Shown: positions 17,090 through 24,988 of the stretch, in pieces | Layout of the letters: every line of letters begins with the position of its first letter | Position numbering within the stretch: position 1 is the stretch's first letter | Origin: Brevundimonas vesicularis | GTDB lineage: Bacteria > Pseudomonadota > Alphaproteobacteria > Caulobacterales > Caulobacteraceae | Reading direction: 5' to 3' | DNA length: 64,000 nt | NCBI RefSeq assembly: GCF_014204545.1 | Contig: NZ_JACHLJ010000004.1 | Span: forward strand, 62,001 to 126,000 | Notes under the pieces: generated by a model | The model's database searches: none | What the model was told of the DNA's origin: nothing | The model's input: the letters and a program-made list of their open reading frames with translations, nothing else | Made by a program: the position numbers and the translations under genes

Positions 17090-18907
17090 ATGAGCGAACC
17101 GAGAGAACCTGACGACTACGGCTTCAAGCCGCCGATGACGGCGCGACGGGAGACGCCGCCGACCTGGACCGTCGGGCGTCTGGTCAGCCGGGCGACGCCG
17201 TCGATGCCGCCGCGCGCGAGAGCGCGGCATTTCTCGTCGAAGGGTTCGGTCCAGCGCGTCCGTCCGATCCGTTCAGCGGCGGGCGGGATGCGCCGGGTGA
17301 TGGTCAAGGTTCGGGTCGTGCCGATGACTCCGGGCGCGAAGAAGGCGCTGATGACCCATGTCCGCTATGTGGCCCGCGAGGGGGCGGGGGCCGGTGGCGA
17401 ACAGGGCCAGTTCTTCGATGCGCGCGAGGACGCGGTGGAGGCCTCCGGGTTCGCGCGGCGCTGCGACGGGGACCGCCACCACTTCCGGATCATCGTCAAT
17501 CCGGAGGACGGGCGAGATCTGCCCGATCTGAAGGCCTTCACGCGCCGGTTCATGGATCAAGTCTCGACCGACATGGGGACGCCGCTCGAATGGGTGGCGG
17601 GAGAGCACTACGACACCGGCCGACCCCATCTGCATATCCTGCTGCGGGGCAAGCGCGACGACGGCCGGGATCTGGTCCTTCCCCGTGAGTACGTCAGCCA
17701 CGGGCTACGTCAGCGGTCCCAGGAACTGGCGACCGAGATCCTCGGCCCGAGGCAGGAACGGGCTTCGTCGGAGCGGGACGTCATGGCGGATCGGTTCACC
17801 CGTTTGGACCAGACCCTGATCGGCGAGGTCCGGGACGGACGGCTGACGCTGGACAGTCTGCCGGAGGCGCAGCGGACCGACGCACTGCGACGGCTGGTCC
17901 ATCTGGAAACGCGGGGCTGGGTCGCGCGCGAGGGGCCTGAGATGTGGAACGTCCCCGCCGATCTCCGCGAGACCCTGCAGCGGGTCGGGGAGCGCGAAGC
18001 GAGAGAGGCGGCGGCCGCCAAGGCGATCTGGGGCGGCCGGTGGGGCGGGCAGATGGAGCGGCTTCAGCCGCTGGAGATCAAGGCGGGCGAGAGCGTCGTC
18101 GGCGCCTATGCCGGGGTGCAGCCTATCGGTCCTTACGGGAACGGACCACAAGCCCTGGTGATGGAGACGATGGACGGGCGACTGGTCATGTGCGGCTGCC
18201 GTCGCTGGACAGCGCCCTGATCCTGGACCGCGTGCCCGAGCGGGCGATCGTCGAGGTGCGAGGATCAGCGCGGCCGGAGCGGGTGTCGGACCGAACGATC
18301 TGTGAGATCGCGGGCGAGCGACGGCCAGTTCGCCATACCGGAGGACTATCTGGCGAAAGCCTCGGCGGCGGACCAGGCGCGTCATGGGGCGGTGGATCTA
18401 GAGGTGCGGGTGCTGGACGTTCGGCCGCTGGAGCTACAGCCGCAGGCCAGAGGTGTGACCTGGCTCGACAAGGTCGCCAGCGGGCTGGCGAAGGGGCCGG
18501 TATCGGGAGCGCTGGCCGACGAGGCGAAGGCGCTCGGACTTCAGCGGGCTGAGGTTCTGAAAAGCTGGGGCATCGGCTCTGGCGCGCCGATGGGGCTCGG
18601 CGAGAGGGAAAGGCGACAGCTCTGGGAAATGGAGCTGGAAGGCCAGATGGAGCGGCTTGGTCAGACCGGCAAGCCGATGGTCAGGGCTCAGGAGGGGAAG
18701 AGGTTCTCCGGCGTTTATCTGGACCGGGCGCATATGGGTGGGCGGACCTATGCGGTGATCGAGAGCAAGACCGCCGTGACCCTGGCGCCGTGGCGGCCGG
18801 CGCTGGAGGCCTGTCGCGGGCAGGCGCTAACCGGGGTGCTTCAGGGCGGTCAGGTGGACTTCCGCTTTGGCCAGTCGCGTGGGCGCGGATTGGGGCTGGA
18901 ACTCTAG
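17090..18907 (+). pseudogene. Decayed DUF3363-type relaxase (VirD2-like)
   Basis: The first part, to 18220, reads a relaxase N-terminal domain: VKVRVVPMTPGAKKALMTHVRY, the HHFRIIVNPEDG strand and the metal-binding GRPHLHILLRG. The family region then continues in another frame (PSLDSALILDRVPERAIVEV...RTICEIA, about 18190-18312). It returns to the first frame at SDGQFAIPEDYL (~18320) and runs to 18907. From memory of the family, roughly 50 residues between the EIA and PEDYL segments also seem to be missing. Two frame changes plus a probable internal deletion mean no full-length relaxase is made. The N-terminal 376 residues could still be translated. Without it the element is unlikely to mobilise itself. 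Confidence 0.78.
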
Positions 18908-19194
18908 AGCGGCGGCGACTGATCGACATCTTGCGCCCAGCCGCCTTGCCGGCGCGGCTGGCTCGACGAGGAGCGAAGGCCGGTCAGCTGGCTCCGGGCC
19001 CATTCGTGCAGCTTGCTGCGCGGGTAATAGGGGGTGCGGCCGAGATGGGTGCAGGGCGGGCCGTCGGAGCGGGTGCAGAAGATCTTGGCCAGCGTCGAGG
19101 GGGCGCGGCGGATGCCGAGGGTCGCCAGCTCGCGCGAAGCCTCTTTGCGATTCAGCAGAACGTCTTCGGTCTCTTCGGGGAAATGACGGGTCAT
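18904..19194 (-). CDS. Small helix-turn-helix DNA-binding protein
   Basis: A 96-residue basic protein. LLNRKEASRELATLGIRRAP followed by TLAKI looks like a MerR/excisionase-like wing HTH, and a mid-section with a Cys (FCTRSDGPPCTHLGRTPYYP) and KLHEWARSQL matches the proteins commonly found beside DUF3363 relaxases. The ATG at 19194 has GGAG eight bases upstream. It converges with the relaxase remnant and overlaps its stop by four bases. It may act as an excisionase-like or mobilisation regulator. The assignment is by resemblance. Confidence 0.65.
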   Translation of the reverse strand: MTRHFPEETEDVLLNRKEASRELATLGIRRAPSTLAKIFCTRSDGPPCTHLGRTPYYPRSKLHEWARSQLTGLRSSSSQPRRQGGWAQDVDQSPPL

Positions 19195-19360
19195 TGAGGG
19201 TGCTCCATGGTGAAGACCCTAAGCGACGCACTTATCCCCAGGTCGTCAATCCCGCCGAAACTGCCGGTCACGGAAGGGTTGTTTCAGGGCTGTTCAGGGC
19301 TTTTCATTTTCACATTTCGTCAAGCGAATGTGATCGGCGGCTGCCGCAAACACCCACAGA

Positions 19361-20329
19361 TCAGGCGGTTTGAGTCCTCACCCTCAGCTCCGAGATGCGG
19401 GCCTGGCAGAGGGCGGCGACGAGATCGCGCAGATGGCGGGCGCGGGTCATGAGCCAGTCCAGATCTTCAGCGGAGGCATCGTACTGATCGCTGTATCGGG
19501 CTTCGACATAGGCGCGCTTCAGCAGTTCGAACCGGCGGCGGTCGAAGCGGTGTTCGCGGGGCCAGGCCTCGACTAGGCCGGTGTTCACGTCCTCGGCGAG
19601 GGAGCGGAGGAATTTGATGTTGTGAGAGCGCGGGAAATAGAAGGTGTGGACCAGAAGGAAGCAGGCGTAGGCCGCTTCCACGGCTTGGTGGAGCCTGAAG
19701 GCGGCGTGCTTCCGGCTGGTACGGGTCGATGGGGCTGTCGCAAGATGCTGCGCAGCTTCGGCCAGCCAGACTTCGATGTCTGCGCTCTTCTCAGCGAGGT
19801 GGCCAAGCGCCGCCGCATATGCGGCGTCGGCCGTCATCGGATGGGGCGTGGCGAACGGATGACCGGGGATTTCGTAGAGGGCGATGCCGTCGCGGACGAT
19901 GTCGGTCCAGAAGTACTCGCCGCGTCGCAGGGCGTCGTTGACCTCCTGGAGGTCGTGGACGATCAGATTGACCGTACGGCCAATGGCGGGATCGCGAAGG
20001 ATTTGATCCTCGGAGTTCCACCAGTAGTCGGCGATGTTGGTCAGCTTCTCGTGGTTGACCACGATGAGCAGGTCGAAGTCCGAGAGGTAGCCGTTCTCCG
20101 GTTCATCGACCCAGTCCGTCCGCGCGTACGATCCGAACAGGATGATCTTGTAGATCTGGCCGCCACGCCGCCAGGTCTGGGTGCCGCCGCCTCCGCCGTT
20201 CTTGGCCGCATCGAAACCGGCGAGCAGGATGTCGCGAACCCGTTCGAGTTCGCGCTGTTGGCGTTCGGGGAGAGCTCTCCACGACGGCGCGGTTGAAGTC
20301 CGCGAACCCGATGTCGTCGCCAGCATCAA
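19361..20329 (-). CDS. MNT nucleotidyltransferase-HEPN fusion protein
   Basis: A 322-residue protein. The N-terminal MNT domain has the Pol-beta signature ILFGSYART (~64-72) and SDFDLLIV (Asp84/Asp86), the catalytic pair. The C-terminal HEPN domain (~195-310) includes RKHAAFRLHQAVEAAYACFL and LLKRAYVEARYSDQY. In separated MntA/HepT pairs the MNT protein AMPylates and silences the HEPN RNase. Here the two are one chain, as in several uncharacterised families. It is third in a putative operon after a kinase-like ATPase and a receiver-like protein. The start overlaps the receiver gene by 227 bases. A later start is not obvious, since the region from ALPERQQREL onward is conserved-looking. Toxin or defence function is inference. 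Confidence 0.82.
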   Translation of the reverse strand: MMLATTSGSRTSTAPSWRALPERQQRELERVRDILLAGFDAAKNGGGGGTQTWRRGGQIYKIILFGSYARTDWVDEPENGYLSDFDLLIVVNHEKLTNIADYWWNSEDQILRDPAIGRTVNLIVHDLQEVNDALRRGEYFWTDIVRDGIALYEIPGHPFATPHPMTADAAYAAALGHLAEKSADIEVWLAEAAQHLATAPSTRTSRKHAAFRLHQAVEAAYACFLLVHTFYFPRSHNIKFLRSLAEDVNTGLVEAWPREHRFDRRRFELLKRAYVEARYSDQYDASAEDLDWLMTRARHLRDLVAALCQARISELRVRTQTA

Positions 20330-21167
20330 CGTCTACGCTCAGAGCATCGATGATCCCATCGACATCCTCGCGCCAATAGAACCGACCAACTTGGGAAAAT
20401 GGGCCGGCGAAGCGCGCCGCTTCGAACAAGCCAGCAAGCGCGTCTGCCTCAGTGGCGCTCGTTGCGCAGTAGGCGGCCAAGGCATTGTCGCTCAGGAGCG
20501 GCCCAGGGAATTTCAGGATGGAATTTGCCAGCACATGCCTCAGTAGATAGGCCATGAGCTTCTGCATCGGCTTGAGGTCATCGCCTGCCTCGGCGTTCAT
20601 TGTCCGCAGGCGCTCGACTAAGCCTGCATTTGCAGCCCCGAGACGCGACATGTAGAGCGCGAACTGGCTTTCAAGATGCGGCCACCCCACCAGGGCGGAG
20701 AGAACGCCAGCCAGGCTTCTCTTGTCCTTCAGCAGATCGGGTTGTGCCTCCAATCCGGCTGCGAGATCGCGGAAACCGGCATAGATCGCCGCGATGAAGG
20801 CTGCTCCATCCTCGTCGGTCGGGGGAACCTTCAGTTCGAACAGGTTGGGCTCTTTAGGCAGCGAGTCCCGATGCCCACGAGAGAAGTCGCCAACGGGTAC
20901 GGCGGCCATCTGGCTCCAGGCCACTATGCTGACGCCGAAAAGCCCGCGCAGCCCCTTCGACGTCAGATCGTAATCCGTGACGACGAGGACGGTATTGTCA
21001 TCAATCTTCTGTTTGAACGAGGCTTCAGGATCGTCGTCAGCCGTCGCCGGCATCCATTGAGCGATTTCGACGGGCTCGTTGCCGAGCCTTTCGCGCAGTT
21101 TGGCCGCCAGGCTTTCGAGCAGTTGCTCGTTGTCGTCGATCAAAAGAATGGAACGCGCTGCTATCAT
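20103..21167 (-). CDS. Receiver-like protein with a helical C-terminal domain
   Basis: A 354-residue frame. It opens like a response-regulator receiver: ILLIDDNEQLL (acidic pair Asp11/Asp12) and VLVVTDYDLTSKG with a candidate phospho-acceptor Asp65 or Asp67. The rest of the receiver is unusual. Residues ~140-290 are alpha-helical and do not resemble a DNA-binding output domain. The last ~75 residues overlap the MNT-HEPN start in another frame and are low-complexity and Arg-rich; they are probably not native, suggesting a frameshift or lost stop near 20300. Its start overlaps the preceding stop by ATGA, so it is coupled to the kinase-like gene. Confidence 0.7.
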   Translation of the reverse strand: MIAARSILLIDDNEQLLESLAAKLRERLGNEPVEIAQWMPATADDDPEASFKQKIDDNTVLVVTDYDLTSKGLRGLFGVSIVAWSQMAAVPVGDFSRGHRDSLPKEPNLFELKVPPTDEDGAAFIAAIYAGFRDLAAGLEAQPDLLKDKRSLAGVLSALVGWPHLESQFALYMSRLGAANAGLVERLRTMNAEAGDDLKPMQKLMAYLLRHVLANSILKFPGPLLSDNALAAYCATSATEADALAGLFEAARFAGPFSQVGRFYWREDVDGIIDALSVDVDAGDDIGFADFNRAVVESSPRTPTARTRTGSRHPARRFRCGQERRRRRHPDLAAWRPDLQDHPVRIVRADGLGR

Positions 21168-21907
21168 GTTTGGGAACGCTCTAGGTTGAGAGGCAGACGA
21201 ACCCGGATGCAGGTCGCGAAATTAGGGGGCGGGGTCGTCAGTTCCGCTTTGCCGCCGAACGCTTCTGCGCCGCGCCGGACCAGCGCCAGGCCGAGCCCCA
21301 TGCCGGACCCCAAGGGGTCGTTCCGCGAAGCGGTTGTTGTGAACAGGGGGTCGAAAACCTTGCTTTGCAACGGGCCCGGAATTCCCACGCCTGTGTCCGA
21401 AACCTCGAGGTAATGCCACCGACCCTCGTTCCAACTACGGAACGCGATGACGCCCCGTTCCACGCTTGTCTTGCCGGTCACCGCCTTCAGCGCATTGGTG
21501 TAAAGATTGAGCGCGATACCGTCATAAAGCGATGCAGGCACGAGCGGAGCGAGAAGGTCTGCCTCCGCGCTGATCTCGACATCGATGTTTCGTTCTTCCG
21601 CGTATCGTCCGAAAACCCGCTTGACTCTCTGCAGACGCGGCCTGACCGGATAGGCAGCCGTGGGCAGAACCTTGGTACCCTGGATATAGCCCGACGAGTA
21701 CTTCACGAACTCGTTCAGGCTGGCGATGTGCGTTGCGAAGCTCGCAACCACAGGATCGAAACGGGGGTTATCCTTGGCCAGTTCGACCAGTTCCTGATGC
21801 GTCGTCTCCAGCTCCTGGATTGCGACGCCAAACTCATGAGTCATAAAGCCGGCGACGACGCCAAGCAGGCTCATTACCTCACCGTACTGGTGGCGCTGCG
21901 CGATCAA
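21164..21907 (-). pseudogene. 5'-truncated histidine-kinase-like (GHKL) ATPase
   Basis: A 247-residue frame with the catalytic half of a sensor kinase: a candidate H-box FMTHEFG (His24), N-box LNLYTNALKA (~130), G1 DTGVGIPG (~175) and G2 GSGMGLGLALVRRG (~205). The frame opens only seven codons after a TAG, at a TTG, without a ribosome site. The H-box is only 24 residues in, so the sensory or upstream ATPase part is missing. Directly beyond it the opposite strand starts coding for another truncated protein. I read this as a deletion scar. An internal start and a minimal cytoplasmic kinase remain possible. Confidence 0.7.
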
Positions 21908-23329
21908 CTGAAAGCGCGACTAGAAGCGTTCAGGGACGCGGTGAACGCTGACCAAAACTACGTCACCCACAAGACGTTGGTCGGCTTCGAGCCCGTTTCG
22001 CGAGGTGAATGGGATCGGACGGAGTGGGACCTGGAGGCCATGCGCGAGGAGCGAACGGCCGCGTTGGAAGCGTTGGTGCAATGGGCGACCGACGAGAATT
22101 TCGACGCATTACTCTCGATCATTTTAGACGCCGCCTCAGTCCAGTCGAATGATGGTGCCACCTTCATTTCATTCGATGAGTTTCTGAGGCGTTTCGCCGA
22201 AGCGCGTCCGGCCTTGGGGTTCCAACTCCTCACTGAGCACCACGTCGAGCTTGCGCCATTTCTCGTCCCGCTGCTGGCTGGATTGGCCCTAGGTCCAGAG
22301 GCGGCTGCGACCTTGGCGCTTTGCACGCAATGGATTGCCGAAGGCCGCCATCTCACCACCATCCTTCGGTTCAGCGCCTTCAAGATGCCGCCGAACCTTT
22401 TCCTTTTCGACGCAGCCGCATCGACTGTGTTGTCCCGCGAGGACCCGAACGAGATTCTCGCGCTGGTGGAGCACGCTTCTCGCCTTGTCGACACCCACCC
22501 GCAGGTAATCACCACTGCGCTTCTGCCGAGCGTTCGCGCACTTGCGGCCCTGGGCAATCACCGCTGGATAGATCGGCTGTGGTTCGTTTGGAAAGAGGAA
22601 TACGTCGCTCAGTTCTCCGAGACTCAGATTGACGAGGTGCTCCATCTCGCCGAGGAAATCCCGACCGTTGGCACCCATGCAGAATGGTGGCTCGGCGCCA
22701 TCGCGACAGTCTGGCCGGAGAAGATTGTCCGTTGGTTCGAAACCCGGATCGTGCGGCAGCGGCAGCGCGACTGGGGCGAGCGCTTCGAAGCAGTGCCTTT
22801 CCGGCTCTCTCGTCTCAAACCGCCTCTCCAGACCCAAGGCACCGCCGTCCTCAAGATGGTCCGAAGGGCGTTCGACGCTGCGGACATGTCGTTCCAATAC
22901 ACGGGCGGCAAGCTCTTGGCAGAAGTCCTGCCCGACCTCGGGTCCGTCCAGGCAGAGCTCAAGGCGTTGGCCTGTCGCAACGATGATGATCGGCTCTTTC
23001 TCACGAGGATCATGGCAGCCTACGACGGTTCACCCGCCATTGACGGCGTGTGCCGGGACTTGGTGGCAGCAACCGAGCCCGGATCCAAAACATGGACGGC
23101 GGTGGAACTTGCGATCGACGCCACGGGCGTGGTTTCGGGTGAGTTTGGCATGGCCGATGCCAGCCAAGCGCGAAAGACGGCAATGGAGGCGTGGCTTAAA
23201 GATAAGCGCGAGCCCGTCCAGCAATTTGCCAAACGTCATATCCTTAGCCTCGATCGTCAGATCGCGAGCGAGCGGCGGCGGACCATCGAGGAGGTTGCTC
23301 TACGAAAGCGCGAGTACGGTGAGGCCTAA
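21836..23329 (+). pseudogene. C-terminal fragment of a large helical-repeat protein
   Basis: An open frame of about 480-497 residues, mostly alpha-helical repeats with no catalytic motif I can see. It ends SLDRQIASERRRTIEEVALR, a tail I associate loosely with STAND/Avs-like ATPases. An ATG at 21836 exists, but its first ~20 codons are antisense to the kinase H-box, so real coding probably begins near 21890. The expected N-terminal NTPase domain is absent. In other frames the region is not coding. A role as the sensor half of a STAND-type defence protein is a tentative inference. Confidence 0.6.
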
Positions 23330-23551
23330 TCGACCTCAGGGACTTTCCACTACTATTCTTGCCCACTCGGCGACAAGCGTGGCTTCCGGACAGGCGTGGA
23401 CGAACGTCGGCGAGAGCGTAGTAGACTTCCGGTTTTCGGCGCGAAGCGGATGTCCGTTGTTGGCGCATCTGCGACCTTCGCAGGCGACCGTCGAACCCGT
23501 TTCTGGTAAGCTCCTGGACAGGTTGGAAATCGCTCGTGATTTCCGCCTCTG
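23330..23551. other. Non-coding right flank of the element
   Basis: About 220 bases without a gene. It contains a perfect inverted repeat GGAAATC (23525-23531) with GATTTCC (23538-23544), a few bases before the right-end TGGTGACC module. It may be part of the recombination or excision site. Confidence 0.45.
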
Positions 23552-23573
23552 TGGTGACCATATGGTGACCACG
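23552..23573 (+). repeat. TGGTGACC module at the right end
   Basis: TGGTGACC-ATAT-GGTGACCA then CG. It matches 8145-8166 at 21 of 22 positions, in the same orientation. It is a likely counterpart of the left-end integrase sites. Confidence 0.65.
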
Positions 23574-23657
23574 GGGTTCTTTCGCTCCATGTCGGATCGG
23601 AATTCATCAATGCGCTCAGGAGTTTATCGCGACGGATAAGGCGTTCTCAGCTTCCTT

Positions 23658-23684
23658 TATTGGGACATCGAGCTGGAGCCCTAG
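23658..23684 (+). repeat. Right attachment repeat (attR), HNH 3' remnant
   Basis: The 17-base core TATTGGGACATCGAGCT is followed by GGAGCCCTAG. In frame it reads LYWDIELEP-stop (with a preceding CTT for Leu), the HNH C-terminus. The terminal CTAG is shared with the stop of the vanZ-like gene, which fits an original convergent arrangement. Confidence 0.88.
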
Positions 23685-24142
23685 ACGCGCGCACTGGCGA
23701 CGCCCGGGCGGCTGGTTTCCACGCGGCGGCGGCGCAGTCGGCGATCCAGATGATCGATCTCGGCCAGGGTCATGTCCGGATGGTGGCGGAAGGCCTGGCG
23801 CAACTGTTCGATCCGTCCGGGCGCCCAGGCGGCGGCGACGCCGGCCGCGCCCGCCAGGAAATCGACGACGGAGACGCTGCGGCCGGTCAGGGCCTGAAGC
23901 AGTTCGGCACCGAAGGCGGCGGCGATGACATAGAGGGCCAGGTCGTCGCGGCGCTGGTTCGGCGCGATCAGGAACAGGCCGCTGGCCACGCCATAGAAGG
24001 CGATCACGTGGGCGGCCTTGTCGTTCAGGCCGAAGACCTGTTCCAGACCCTGGAATGGTCCCAGCATCAGGACGGCCATGCCCAGCGCCGCCAGGGCGAA
24101 GCCGAGGCGAGCGGCCATGACGATGCGGCGGGGCGTGAGCAT
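23681..24142 (-). CDS. VanZ-like membrane protein
   Basis: A 153-residue protein with three or four hydrophobic segments: MAARLGFALAALGMAVLML near the start, AAHVIAFYGVASGLFLIAP, and LALYVIAAAFGAELLQALTGR followed by SVVDFLAGAAGVAAAW. The D-K-A-x-H and E-x-x-Q elements with a following DF-x-G are characteristic of the VanZ family, associated with glycopeptide tolerance or envelope changes only in some members. Here it is an ordinary chromosomal copy. The C-terminal ~45 residues are charged. The stop abuts the right end of the island. Confidence 0.75.
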   Translation of the reverse strand: MLTPRRIVMAARLGFALAALGMAVLMLGPFQGLEQVFGLNDKAAHVIAFYGVASGLFLIAPNQRRDDLALYVIAAAFGAELLQALTGRSVSVVDFLAGAAGVAAAWAPGRIEQLRQAFRHHPDMTLAEIDHLDRRLRRRRVETSRPGVASARV

Positions 24143-24235
24143 GAGGCGGGTGTCCGTGACCTTGATCCGCCGTCATCCTGCATCGCCGTCCGCCAAGATG
24201 CGGTGAAGCGACGTGCTGAACGCTTTACGAACAGA

Positions 24236-24988
24236 CTATCGCAGGATCGCCCAATCCAGGGCGTGGACACGGTCTCGTCCCAGGGCGGCGGCCAGCGGCG
24301 GGGCGGCGAACAGTTCGGCGATGGCGGGATCGAGCACGTTCAGCCCCCCGGTGAAGGCGCCGAAGGCTGGCAGGACAATGCGCGATCCGTCGGTGACGAA
24401 GCAAGGACGGCGCACACCGCGTCCGTAGGCGGCGATCTTGGCGGCCGGGTGCAGGTGGCCCGCGACCTCGCCACTCCGGTCGTCGTCGGCGGTCAGCGCC
24501 TCCGGTTCGTGGGTCAGACGCAGCGCGCCCAAGGCCATGTCGCCGACGATCCGGCCGGGCAGGCGGGACGCCGTGTCCGCATCGCGAGCGAGCGCCTCGC
24601 GGTCGTGGTTGCCCTCCAGCCACAGCCAGTCGCGCCCCGCCGCCAAGTGATCCAGCCGCGCCCGATCGTCGGCCGCCATGCGGGGAATGGCCTTCGTGTC
24701 GTGGAAACTGTCGCCCAGCAGCACGACCATGGCGGGGTTCAGTTCGACAATCTCGGCTTCCAGCCTGTCCAGCGTGGCGCGGCTGTCATAGGGCGGCAGA
24801 AGCTGGCCGCGCACGGCGAAGGCCGACCCTTTTTCCAAATGCAGGTCCGCGACGATCAGGGCGCCGTGGGCCGGAACCCACATCGCTCCTGAACAGCGCA
24901 GCACGCAGGCCTCGCCCGCGATCCGCACGCTCAGCGAACCGCAAATCTTGCGGGCCGGGGACAGGGTCTGGCGCAGAGCGGCGTTCAT
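24236..24988 (-). CDS. pdeM: Ligase-associated DNA damage response endonuclease PdeM
   Basis: A 250-residue calcineurin-like metallophosphoesterase. The metal motifs are visible: VADLHLEKG (D-x-H), VVLLGDSFHD (GD), GNHDRE (GNHD) and GEVAGHLHPA (GH-x-H). PdeM enzymes are encoded with an Lhr-like helicase and often with a DNA ligase and an exonuclease. The ATG at 24988 overlaps the helicase stop by ATGA, so they are translationally coupled; the upstream open frame to 25564 is a shadow. The ligase and exonuclease are not next to it here. I infer a role in DNA end or gap repair. Confidence 0.85.
   Translation of the reverse strand: MNAALRQTLSPARKICGSLSVRIAGEACVLRCSGAMWVPAHGALIVADLHLEKGSAFAVRGQLLPPYDSRATLDRLEAEIVELNPAMVVLLGDSFHDTKAIPRMAADDRARLDHLAAGRDWLWLEGNHDREALARDADTASRLPGRIVGDMALGALRLTHEPEALTADDDRSGEVAGHLHPAAKIAAYGRGVRRPCFVTDGSRIVLPAFGAFTGGLNVLDPAIAELFAAPPLAAALGRDRVHALDWAILR

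Larger units (their letters stand above)
7944..23674. mobile_element. Integrated genomic island in the 3' end of the HNH gene
   Basis: A 17-base identical repeat (TATTGGGACATCGAGCT) occurs at 7944-7960 and 23658-23674. It extends to 25 of 27 matches through the HNH stop codon. A tyrosine integrase starts 170 bases inside the left end, the usual place. Both ends carry TGGTGACC repeats. The cargo is accessory: HigBA, adhesin, PAS/LuxR regulator, a relaxase remnant, an HTH protein, a kinase/receiver/MNT-HEPN operon and a truncated large protein. No complete conjugation machinery is visible, and the relaxase is broken, so this is probably a remnant of an integrative mobilisable element. Confidence 0.88.

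Noticed and set aside
21365..21835. N-terminal extension of the plus-strand helical protein
   Set aside because: This stretch is antisense to clear kinase motifs (N-box, G1, G2) and has no meaningful sequence of its own.
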